Below are positions 1-7,051 of a stretch of DNA of 14,160 nt, in pieces. A model generated the notes under the pieces. The model searched no databases, was not told the DNA's origin, and saw nothing but the letters and a program-made list of their open reading frames with translations. Position 1 is the first letter of the stretch; the number at the start of each line of letters is the position of its first letter. The stretch is from VRUE01 sp036376915 (lineage in GTDB: Bacteria > Actinomycetota > Thermoleophilia > Solirubrobacterales > 70-9). The DNA is taken from contig DASUZK010000027.1 of NCBI GenBank assembly GCA_036376915.1, positions 1 through 14,160 on the forward strand, read 5' to 3'. Made by a program: the position numbers and the translations under genes.

Positions 1-1745
<1,745 letters not shown>

Positions 1746-1750
1746 GGGTT

Positions 1751-1789
1751 GGCGGGCGGGTCCTGTCGCGGCAGGGGACCCACCGCCCC
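1751..1789 (+). terminator. GC-rich hairpin after lepA (candidate terminator)
   Basis: Six bases after the lepA stop, GGGTCCTG (1758-1765) pairs with CAGGGGACCC (1772-1781) around a TCGCGG loop, with two bulged G. Imperfect G/C pairing extends the stem to about 1751-1789. No T-tract follows, so it would be an intrinsic terminator of the U-less type often proposed in high-GC actinobacteria, or simply an mRNA 3' stabiliser. A second, weaker stem (AGGGG 1812-1816 with CCCCT 1823-1827) follows. Confidence 0.5.
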
Positions 1790-1854
1790 TTCCGGTCGCT
1801 AAAGCGTCCTCAGGGGCGGTTCCCCCTACCGCGCCACCCGCCCGAGACACCAAG

Positions 1855-1870
1855 CTGGTCAGACGACCAG
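1855..1870. promoter_or_regulatory. Inverted repeat CTGGTC-N4-GACCAG, candidate operator
   Basis: This is a perfect 6-bp inverted repeat, CTGGTC (1855-1860), AGAC, GACCAG (1865-1870). Its right half lies where a -35 element would sit relative to the TAGACT box at 1887. The position fits a repressor site for the MaoC-like gene pair, but no matching regulator is identified and a short repeat in GC-rich DNA can arise by chance. Confidence 0.3.
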
Positions 1871-1886
1871 GGTGGCGAAGCGTCTT

Positions 1887-1892
1887 TAGACT
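1887..1892 (+). promoter_or_regulatory. Candidate -10 box TAGACT, leaderless start of 1901 gene
   Basis: TAGACT fits the TAnnnT extended family of actinobacterial -10 boxes. Only 8 bases separate it from the ATG at 1901, so transcription would begin at or next to the start codon. No clear -35 hexamer is seen and no ribosome binding site precedes the ATG. The identical TAGACT hexamer recurs 7 bases before the hrcA start. Confidence 0.5.
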
Positions 1893-1900
1893 GCCCCGCC

Positions 1901-2341
1901 ATGACCGTCAAGACAGAAGCTGTTGGGAAGGAATGGCCCGCCACGACCTATGAGGTGGGCAAGGAGAAGATCGGCGAGTACGCGCGTGCGATCGGGCTCG
2001 ACAACCAGGTCCACTTCGACCGCGAGGCGGCCAAGGCCGCCGGCTACCGCGACGTCGTCGCGCCGCCGATGTTCTGCGTCGTCTACAGCGCCCCGGCGCT
2101 CGGGCCGGCGATGTTCGACCCCGAGGTGGGGATGAACTTCGCCGCGATGGTGCACGGCGCCCAGGAGTTCGAGTGGGGCGAGCCCGCCTGCTCGGGCGAT
2201 GAGATCACCACCACCTCCAAGTGCCTGGAGATCTTCGAGAAGGACGGCAAGGGCTTCTACGTCTTCGAGACTCGGTCCGTCAACCAGGACGGCGACGAGG
2301 TCGTCAAGGGCACCTGGACCAACATCGTGAGGGGAGTCTGA
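1901..2341 (+). CDS. MaoC-like/FAS1-type dehydratase N-domain protein (HadA-like subunit)
   Basis: Protein of 146 residues matching the MaoC_dehydrat_N (FAS1-like dehydratase, UPF0336) pattern: start of a hot-dog fold with YEVGKEKIGEYARAIGLDN, then VVAPPMFCVVYS, and a core with HGAQEFEWGEPACSGDEITTTSK. Such proteins form heterodimers with a catalytic MaoC partner; in mycobacteria the equivalent pair (HadA with HadB) dehydrates (R)-3-hydroxyacyl-ACP. The classical hydratase motif with catalytic Asp and His is absent here and present in the next gene, as expected for the non-catalytic, substrate-binding subunit. The next ORF starts 1 base after the stop, so the two are an operon. The ATG is supported by the adjacent -10 box and absence of a ribosome binding site. 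The exact substrate (ACP- or CoA-linked) cannot be read from sequence. Confidence 0.8.
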   Translation: MTVKTEAVGKEWPATTYEVGKEKIGEYARAIGLDNQVHFDREAAKAAGYRDVVAPPMFCVVYSAPALGPAMFDPEVGMNFAAMVHGAQEFEWGEPACSGDEITTTSKCLEIFEKDGKGFYVFETRSVNQDGDEVVKGTWTNIVRGV

Positions 2342-2342
2342 G

Positions 2343-2738
2343 ATGGCGGACTTGAACACAGGGGACGCGATCCCCGAGCTGAGGGTCACCCCCGACAAGT
2401 ATCTGCCGCACCGCTACGCCGGCGCCTCGGGCGACTTCAACCCGATTCACATCGACCCCGAGTTCGCCAAGGCGGTCGGCCTGCCGAATACGATCCTCCA
2501 CGGCCTCTACATGATGGGCTTGGTCGCGCGCTCCGCCACCGACGCCGCCGGCGGCGACCCGCGAAAGCTCAAGAAGCTCTCCGTTCAGTTCCGGGGCATG
2601 GGAGCTCCCGAGACTGAGATCGTCGTCAGCGGCACGGTCAAGTCGGCCGACGGCGGTACGGCCGTAATCGACGTCGTTGCGGCTCAGGGTGAGAATCAGA
2701 CGATTCGGAATGCCGAGGCGGAAGTCGTAGTGGGGTAG
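2343..2738 (+). CDS. MaoC-family (R)-3-hydroxyacyl dehydratase, catalytic (HadB-like) subunit
   Basis: Protein of 131 residues, a single hot-dog MaoC domain. The hydratase-2 motif is intact as Y-A-G-A-S-G-D-F-N-P-I-H at residues 25-36, giving the predicted catalytic Asp31 and His36, followed by the helix H-I-D-P-E-F-A-K-A and L-H-G-L. It should reversibly dehydrate (R)-3-hydroxyacyl thioesters in the cytoplasm, working with the preceding HadA-like subunit. The ATG is preceded by GAGGGGAG at 2329-2336 with suitable spacing, one of the few strong ribosome binding sites in the window, consistent with translation as the second gene of a polycistron. A long inverted repeat begins directly at the base after the stop. 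A role in fatty-acid elongation or in acyl-CoA metabolism are both possible. Confidence 0.85.
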   Translation: MADLNTGDAIPELRVTPDKYLPHRYAGASGDFNPIHIDPEFAKAVGLPNTILHGLYMMGLVARSATDAAGGDPRKLKKLSVQFRGMGAPETEIVVSGTVKSADGGTAVIDVVAAQGENQTIRNAEAEVVVG

Positions 2739-2811
2739 GGCCGTCGGCCCCCCTCCCAAAACGTTCGGCAGGAGCCTCGCTTGAGCGTTTTGGGAGGGGA
2801 GCCCGACGGCC
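2739..2811. repeat. Long imperfect inverted repeat between maoC-like gene and hrcA
   Basis: The left arm at 2739-2763 (begins GGCCGTCGG, ends CCCAAAACG) is the reverse complement of the right arm at 2786-2811 (begins CGTTTTGGGAGGGG, ends GACGGCC), except for one extra base and a one-base difference. The loop is 22 bases. It starts immediately after the dehydratase stop codon and ends 4 bases before the hrcA -10 box. It could terminate the upstream operon, though no T-run follows, or be a dispersed palindromic element. It overlaps a TTG that would give hrcA a spurious N-terminal extension. Confidence 0.75.
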
Positions 2812-2815
2812 CTTC

Positions 2816-2821
2816 TAGACT
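2816..2821 (+). promoter_or_regulatory. Candidate -10 box TAGACT, leaderless hrcA promoter
   Basis: TAGACT ends 7 bases before the GTG at 2829, the same arrangement as at 1887. There is no ribosome binding site before the GTG, so a leaderless message is likely. I see no CIRCE element (TTAGCACTC-N9-GAGTGCTAA) around it, which would be the usual HrcA self-regulation site. Confidence 0.55.
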
Positions 2822-2828
2822 TCGAATC

Positions 2829-3851
2829 GTGCTTTCGCCTCGGCAGGAGCTCATCCTCAAGCTGGTGGTTGACGCTCACTTGGCGTCTGGCCGGCCTGTG
2901 CCGTCGAAGGAGATCGCGGAGCGGTCGGAGGTGGAGTGGGGGTCCTCCACCGTTCGTGCCGAGCTTGCTGCCCTGGAGGCGGCGGGATATCTCACGCATC
3001 CGCATACCTCGGCGGGGCGGGTGCCTACGGAGCTGGGGTATCGCAGGCACGTCGACCTGATGATGGCTGCCGGGGGGCCGCCCGCGGAGAGCCGGGTGGA
3101 GCTGGAGCTGCGACGGGAGATCGACGCCGCGATGCGCGAGACGACGGCGGCGCTGGCGCAGATGACCGACCTGATGGCGCTGGCGATGGCGCCCCCCGAG
3201 ACCCTCGCCGCGACGATCCGCCGGGTCGAGGTGCTGCGCCTCCAGCCGACCCGGGTGATGGTGGTGGCGATCGCCTCCAACGGCGCCGTCGCCAAGCGTG
3301 TCTTCGACTTCCCGGCCCCGGTCGATTCCGGCCTGGTCGAGTGGGCGTCCAGCTACCTCAACGAGTCGCTCTCGGGGATGGGCCTGGGCGCGCGGATGAT
3401 CGCCGGTCGCCTCGCCGACCCCGAGCTTGGCCCACTCGAGGCCGAGTTCCTGGCCACGCTCGGCGCCGCCTTCACCGAGCTCGAGCGCGAGGAGTCCGCC
3501 GACACCCTCTACATGGAGGGAGCCTCGCGGCTGCTCTCCGACGCGCACTCCGCCGACCTGCCCCGCGCGGACCGGCTGATGACCGCGCTGGAGGAGCGGG
3601 CGAGCCTGCTCGAGATGCTTCGCTCGGCTCTCGACCGGCGCTCGGTCTTCCTTTGGATCGGCGGTGAGAACCCGCGTCCGGAGCTGCGCTCGGTCAGCGT
3701 CGTCGGGGCCAACTACGGGCTCGCGCACCGCAACCTCGGGACCGTCGGCGTGGTCGGCCCGCTGCGCATGGACTACGCCACCGCAATAGCTTCGGTGCGC
3801 GCCGCCGCGCGCGAGCTCTCGCGCTACTGCGAGACGGTCTACGACGGCTGA
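2829..3851 (+). CDS. hrcA: Heat-inducible transcription repressor HrcA
   Basis: HrcA represses class I heat-shock genes (groESL, dnaK operons) by binding CIRCE, with GroEL as titrating partner. The protein begins (V/M)LSPRQELILKLVVDAHLASG, the canonical HrcA winged-helix opening, then S-K-E-I-A and SSTVRAELAALEAAGYL as the recognition helix and THPHTSAGRVPTELGYRRHVD, the family signature. The GAF-like central/C-terminal region ends with GTVGVVGPLRMDYATAIASVRAAARELS, also diagnostic. GTG at 2829 gives 340 residues, normal for the family. A TTG at 2781 would add 16 residues encoded by an inverted repeat and is rejected. dnaJ begins 11 bases downstream, so the two are co-transcribed; grpE and dnaK are not adjacent. 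Confidence 0.96.
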   Translation: MLSPRQELILKLVVDAHLASGRPVPSKEIAERSEVEWGSSTVRAELAALEAAGYLTHPHTSAGRVPTELGYRRHVDLMMAAGGPPAESRVELELRREIDAAMRETTAALAQMTDLMALAMAPPETLAATIRRVEVLRLQPTRVMVVAIASNGAVAKRVFDFPAPVDSGLVEWASSYLNESLSGMGLGARMIAGRLADPELGPLEAEFLATLGAAFTELEREESADTLYMEGASRLLSDAHSADLPRADRLMTALEERASLLEMLRSALDRRSVFLWIGGENPRPELRSVSVVGANYGLAHRNLGTVGVVGPLRMDYATAIASVRAAARELSRYCETVYDG

Positions 3852-3862
3852 TCGGGGACCCG

Positions 3863-4531
3863 ATGCCACGCGACTACTACGAGATCCTCGGCGTGCAGCG
3901 CGGCGCTTCCGAGACGGAGCTGAAGCGGGCCTTCCGCGGGCTCGCCCGCGAGCTGCACCCCGACGTCAACGCCCACGACCCCGACGCGGAAAGGAAGTTC
4001 AAGGAGGCCGCCGAGGCCTACGAGGTGCTCTCCGACCCCGAGCGCCGCCAGGCCTACGACCGCTTCGGCCACGAGGGCCTGCGAGGCGGGGCCGCGGCCG
4101 GCGGCCCCGGCTTCGGTTCGGTTGAGGACCTGTTCCAGGCGGTCTTCGGCGGCGCCTTCGGATTCGAGGTCAGGCGGGGACCGATGCGCGGCCAGGATCT
4201 CATCCACGCGGTCGAGATCTCGGCGGTGGAGGCGATGCTCGGGGCGACCGTCAAGATCCCGAGCCACGAGGGCGAGCGGGAGGTCGAGCTGCCACCCGGG
4301 GTTCAGCACGGCTCCCAGTTCGGCCTGCGCGGCCACGGCCTCCCGGGCTCAAACGGAGGACCGCCGGGGGACTTGCGCGTGGTCGTCCACGTGATCGTCC
4401 CCACCGACCTCTCCGACGAGCAGCGCGAGATCGCCGAGAAGCTCGAGGAGTCCCTGGAGCCGCACAACCTGCGCTCCCAGCGGGACGGCGACGAGGGCTT
4501 CTTCTCCCGCGTGCGCAGAGCGTTCGGTTGA
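3863..4531 (+). CDS. dnaJ: Minimal DnaJ-type co-chaperone lacking the zinc finger
   Basis: Hsp40 co-chaperone expected to stimulate DnaK ATPase. The J-domain spans residues 1-70 (DYYEILGV, HPD at 32-34, YEVLSDPERRQAYDRFGHEG), followed by a Gly-rich linker (about 72-95). At 222 residues it is far shorter than standard DnaJ (about 370-390). It has none of the four CxxCxGxG zinc-binding repeats and only one C-terminal beta-barrel. That barrel (GQDLIHAVEISAVEAMLG, LPPGVQHGSQFGLRGHGLP, GPPGDLRVVVHV, then DLSDEQREIAEKLEESL) aligns best with barrel II of full-length DnaJ. The frame is continuous and shows no sign of damage. It lies 11 bases after hrcA and overlaps prmA by 4 bases (TTGA). The family is sure; whether it is the main DnaJ or an accessory one is not. 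Confidence 0.88.
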   Translation: MPRDYYEILGVQRGASETELKRAFRGLARELHPDVNAHDPDAERKFKEAAEAYEVLSDPERRQAYDRFGHEGLRGGAAAGGPGFGSVEDLFQAVFGGAFGFEVRRGPMRGQDLIHAVEISAVEAMLGATVKIPSHEGEREVELPPGVQHGSQFGLRGHGLPGSNGGPPGDLRVVVHVIVPTDLSDEQREIAEKLEESLEPHNLRSQRDGDEGFFSRVRRAFG

Positions 4532-5397
4532 TCCGCCTGGCAGTCCGCTGCGCGCCCGAGCAGGCCGAGATCGTCCTTGCCGAGCTGACCGTCCTCGCTC
4601 CCAACGGGGTCGAGGAGGAGCGGGGCCCCGGCTACGTCGAGTACGCGATCTACGGCGGCGAGGGCGAGCTGCCGGAGTTGGGCGAGATCGAGGTGGCGGC
4701 GGGCGACGGGCTGGTCGAGGTGGTGGCGACCGAGGTCCCCGACGACTGGGCCGACCGCTGGCAGGACTTCCACAAGCCTCTCCTGGTCGGCGAGCGCCTC
4801 TGGCTACGCCCCTCCTGGGAGGAGCCGCGCGAGGGCACCATCGACCTCGTCGTCGACCCTGGCCGCGCCTTCGGCACCGGCGCCCACCCAACCACCCGCC
4901 TCTGCCTTGAGTACCTGCTGGAGCTGGAGCAGGCAGGCGAGGCAACCGGCCCGCTTACCGACCTGGGCACAGGCTCGGGAGTGCTTGCGATTGCGGCAGC
5001 GAAGCTCGGCTGGTCTCCCGTCCATGGCTACGACCACGAGAAGGCTTCCATCGAAGCGACTGCCGCAAATGCCGCAGCCAACGATGTGCGCCTCGAGGCA
5101 GAGAAGCTCAACCTACGAGAAGAGCTGCCTGCCCTCTCCCCGACGACAGTGGCCAACATGACCGCCCCGATCCTGAGGGAGATTGCTGGGAGGCTCGAGG
5201 GGGATCGGGGGAGGGTCCGCCGGAGCAACAGCGGAGAGGCTCCGTCAGACCCTTCCCCGATCCCCCGAACGCTTGTGCTGTCCGGCCTTCTTCCGAACGA
5301 GCTCGATGAGATCGCCGCCGGGTTCTCGCTTTGGGGCCTGGCCGAGACGGACCGGCGCTTGCAGGACGATTGGGCCGCATTGCTCCTTCAGCGCTGA
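4528..5397 (+). CDS. prmA: Ribosomal protein L11 methyltransferase PrmA
   Basis: SAM-dependent enzyme that trimethylates ribosomal protein L11. The N-terminal substrate-recognition domain has DDWADRWQDFHKPL and GERLWLRPSWEEP. The methyltransferase domain has the PrmA signature DPGRAFGTGAHPTTRLCLE, the SAM motif I DLGTGSGVLAIAAAKLG, acidic motif II (GYDHEKASIEATAANAAAN), and motif IV-like VANMTAPIL. The C-terminal strand is TLVLSGLL. The TTG start overlaps the dnaJ stop as TTGA. Total 289 residues. Residues about 224-247 form a charged, Pro/Ser-rich insertion encoded by a bipartite palindrome (see repeat at 5199-5266), where other PrmA proteins have a short turn. hrcA-dnaJ-prmA order matches many Gram-positive genomes. 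Confidence 0.93.
   Translation: MIRLAVRCAPEQAEIVLAELTVLAPNGVEEERGPGYVEYAIYGGEGELPELGEIEVAAGDGLVEVVATEVPDDWADRWQDFHKPLLVGERLWLRPSWEEPREGTIDLVVDPGRAFGTGAHPTTRLCLEYLLELEQAGEATGPLTDLGTGSGVLAIAAAKLGWSPVHGYDHEKASIEATAANAAANDVRLEAEKLNLREELPALSPTTVANMTAPILREIAGRLEGDRGRVRRSNSGEAPSDPSPIPRTLVLSGLLPNELDEIAAGFSLWGLAETDRRLQDDWAALLLQR
5199..5266. repeat. Bipartite palindromic element inside prmA
   Basis: The outer arms are 19 bases, 5199-5217 (starts GGGGGATCGGGG) and 5248-5266 (ends CCCCGATCCCCC), with one mismatch. A second stem lies inside: CGGAGC at 5221-5226 pairs with GCTCCG at 5239-5244. The element stays in frame with prmA and encodes the non-conserved insertion between the last helix of the SAM domain and the TLVLSGLL strand. 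The structure resembles protein-embedded palindromic repeats such as the Rickettsia RPE elements; family membership cannot be tested from one copy. Confidence 0.6.
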
Positions 5398-5398
5398 T

Positions 5399-5435
5399 TG
5401 GCGACTTATGCGTCATATGGACGCATAAGTCGCCA
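5399..5435. terminator. Perfect 16-bp inverted repeat after prmA
   Basis: TGGCGACTTATGCGTC (5399-5414) and GACGCATAAGTCGCCA (5420-5435) are perfect reverse complements around the 5-base loop ATATG. The stem starts 2 bases after the prmA stop and lies 18 bases before the next -10 box. Position favours a terminator for the hrcA-dnaJ-prmA operon, although no T-run follows. Its TTATGCGTC/GACGCATAA arms are unusually AT-rich for this genome, which also fits a protein-binding site or a repeat element. Confidence 0.6.
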
Positions 5436-5453
5436 GACCGCCGGCCTGGTGGG

Positions 5454-5459
5454 TATGTT
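5454..5459 (+). promoter_or_regulatory. Candidate -10 box TATGTT, leaderless promoter
   Basis: TATGTT (TAnnnT type) ends 8 bases before the ATG at 5468, with no ribosome binding site between them. It would start transcription of the membrane-protein gene and possibly murI just downstream of the palindrome at 5399-5435. Confidence 0.45.
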
Positions 5460-5467
5460 TCCGCCCG

Positions 5468-5953
5468 ATGCTGGCGACGATCGTCGACCCGGGTTACAAG
5501 ATTGCGCTGTTCCTGCACATCCTCGCGGTCGTGCTGGCGTTCGGCCCGACCTTCGGCTACGGGTTCTTCTTCTCGGTCGCGCCGCAGTTCCCGCGGGCGA
5601 CCCCGGCGATCATCGCCGGGGTGCAGAAGGTCGATCGCTACCTCGTCTCTCCCGGGATGATCGTCCTGCTGGTGGCGGGGATCTACCTGCAGGCCGACGG
5701 CGACTGGGACGCCAACGCGGCCTTCATCAGCGTCGGGTACCTGGCGATCATCGGGCTCTTTGCCCTCCAGGGGGGCTTCTTCCGCCCGCAGACGCGCAAG
5801 GCGAGGGAGCTGGCCGAACGCGACCTGAAGGCCGGCGACGCGCTCAGCGACGAGTTCAACGCGGTGAGCGAACGGCTCGGCAAAGTCGGCGGCTTCGCGG
5901 GCTTGATCGTCGTCGTCACGATCTTCTTCATGACGTACAAGCCCTTCCTCTAG
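5468..5953 (+). CDS. DUF2269-like integral membrane protein
   Basis: Protein of 161 residues with four predicted hydrophobic segments: about 10-36 (IALFLHILAVVLAFGPTFGY), 58-75 (YLVSPGMIVLLVAGIYL), 85-105 (AAFISVGYLAIIGLFALQGG) and 139-157 (FAGLIVVVTIFFMTY). A charged loop, about 108-137, joins segments three and four. The first segment with a conserved H (LFLHILAVVLAFG) and the four-helix plan resemble predicted membrane proteins of the DUF2269 type, which have no established function. No signal peptide cleavage site or enzyme motif is seen. The stop codon TAG at 5951 is also the in-frame stop that bounds murI upstream, so the two genes are close and probably co-transcribed. Confidence 0.7.
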   Translation: MLATIVDPGYKIALFLHILAVVLAFGPTFGYGFFFSVAPQFPRATPAIIAGVQKVDRYLVSPGMIVLLVAGIYLQADGDWDANAAFISVGYLAIIGLFALQGGFFRPQTRKARELAERDLKAGDALSDEFNAVSERLGKVGGFAGLIVVVTIFFMTYKPFL

Positions 5954-5962
5954 GGCCCTCCT

Positions 5963-6808
5963 CTGACGGCTCCCATCGCAAGCGCGCTCGACCCCTCGCT
6001 TCCGATCGCGATGTTCGACTCGGGTGTCGGTGGGCTCACCGTTCTGCACGAGTGCCTCGTCTCGCTGCCGGAAGAGGACTACGTCTACCTCGGCGACACC
6101 GCCTGGTTCCCCTACGGGGTCAAGGACCCCGAGGCGCTGCGGGCGCGGATCCGCTCGATAGCCGAGCTGCTGCTCGGCGGCCGCGCAAAGCTGCTGGTCA
6201 TCGCCTGCAACACGGCAACGTCGATCGGCGAGGACGTGGCACGTGAGGTCGGGGAAACGCACGGGGTGGAGGTGGTGCCGGTAGTCGAGCCGCAGGCTGA
6301 GATCGCCGCCGCGATCACCGACAGCGGCCGGGTGGGGGTGCTGGCGACGCCGAACACGGTTGAGAGCGGCGCCTACCGCCGCGCGCTCGAAGCGCAGGGC
6401 CGTGCGCTCGAGGTGACCGAAGTGGAGGCTCCCGACCTCGCTCCCTTCATCCAGGACGGCTCCCCCTTCGACCAGGGCGTGCTCGAGATGGCGCGCGCCT
6501 ACTGCGCCCCCCTGAAGCGGGCCGAGGTCGACACCCTGGTTCTCGGCTGCACGCATTACCCGCTCGTGGGCCCGATGCTGCAGCGCATCCTCGGCCGTGA
6601 CGTGCGCCTGGTCAGCGGCGGTCACGCCGTCGCCGCGGCCGCCCAGCGCACCTTGGAGCGAGACGGGCTTTCCCGCTCTCCCGCCGTCGAAGGCACATAT
6701 CGCTTTCTCTGCACCGGAGACGTCGACTCGTTCTGCGATCTGGGCACCCGCTTCCTGCAGATGCCGCTGGGCGAGGTGGAGCGGGTCGAGATTCCGGGTG
6801 CTGGCTGA
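5963..6808 (+). CDS. murI: Glutamate racemase MurI, probable CTG start
   Basis: Cofactor-independent racemase that makes D-glutamate for peptidoglycan. Family motifs are PIAMFDSGVGGLTVL (usual form PIGVFDSGVGGLTV), VYLGDTAWFPYGVK, IACNTATS with the first catalytic Cys (codon 6206) and LGCTHYPL with the second (codon 6548). The first ATG, at 6011, falls inside the first beta strand and would delete the P-I-A part of the fold. The only plausible alternative before the in-frame TAG at 5951 is CTG at 5963, which gives a protein starting (M)TAPIASALDPSLPIAMFDSG and totalling 281 residues. I chose it on homology grounds, but a shorter ATG form cannot be excluded. The stop at 6806-6808 directly abuts the GTG of the next ORF. 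Confidence 0.9.
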   Translation: MTAPIASALDPSLPIAMFDSGVGGLTVLHECLVSLPEEDYVYLGDTAWFPYGVKDPEALRARIRSIAELLLGGRAKLLVIACNTATSIGEDVAREVGETHGVEVVPVVEPQAEIAAAITDSGRVGVLATPNTVESGAYRRALEAQGRALEVTEVEAPDLAPFIQDGSPFDQGVLEMARAYCAPLKRAEVDTLVLGCTHYPLVGPMLQRILGRDVRLVSGGHAVAAAAQRTLERDGLSRSPAVEGTYRFLCTGDVDSFCDLGTRFLQMPLGEVERVEIPGAG

Positions 6809-7051
6809 GTGCCGCGCGCTCGACTTCGGTTTCTGGAGAGGCGCTGCAAGAACTTCGTCGAAGCCGACTCGGACCTGATGGACACGGCGCTGGAAGTTGC
6901 GAGTGAGCATGACCTGACGGCATACGACGCCGCCAATGTCGCCGCCGCTCGCAGAAACGGTTGGACCCTGGTCAGCACCGACATCGCCGATCTCGTCTCC
7001 AAGGGCCTCGCCGTGGCACCCGACGCCGCCGACTACCCTTTGTCCGGATGA
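6809..7051 (+). CDS. C-terminal half of a VapC-like PIN-domain protein
   Basis: ORF of 80 codons with a GTG start abutting the murI stop. Its sequence contains A-L-E-V-A-S-E-H-D-L-T-A-Y-D-A-A-N-V-A-A-A and L-V-S-T-D, the pattern of the last two-thirds of a VapC-type PIN ribonuclease (DxxYVALA...LVTxD). Only the two C-terminal acidic sites are present; the N-terminal strand with the first catalytic Asp and the following Glu region are absent, and PIN proteins are usually about 125-145 residues. No antitoxin gene is adjacent. It may be a decaying remnant of a toxin-antitoxin locus kept between murI and yqeY, or a small domain with another role. Its stop overlaps the yqeY start (ATGA). Confidence 0.6.
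   Translation: MPRARLRFLERRCKNFVEADSDLMDTALEVASEHDLTAYDAANVAAARRNGWTLVSTDIADLVSKGLAVAPDAADYPLSG
7034..7039 (+). promoter_or_regulatory. Candidate -10 box TACCCT before yqeY
   Basis: TACCCT (TAnnnT) ends 8 bases before the yqeY ATG at 7048, the spacing found at the other leaderless candidates here. It lies inside the end of the PIN ORF, so yqeY and the following phoH-ybeY-era genes may have their own start site in addition to read-through. Weaker match than the others. Confidence 0.35.

Noticed and set aside
1746..1900. Possible small RNA or riboswitch in the lepA-dehydratase gap
   Set aside because: Only short GC hairpins are seen. No known riboswitch core is recognisable, and the predicted start of the next transcript is at its ATG, leaving no leader.
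2781..2828. TTG at 2781 as hrcA start
   Set aside because: It would add 16 residues encoded by the right arm of an inverted repeat; HrcA proteins start at the LSPRQELIL segment, and the -10 box fits GTG 2829.
2812..2828. CIRCE operator upstream of hrcA
   Set aside because: No TTAGCACTC/GAGTGCTAA-like pair is present; the only symmetry nearby is the long GC-rich inverted repeat.
2304..3869. Minus-strand open frame of 521 codons opposite hrcA
   Set aside because: It is a shadow of hrcA and the dehydratase gene with no recognisable motif.
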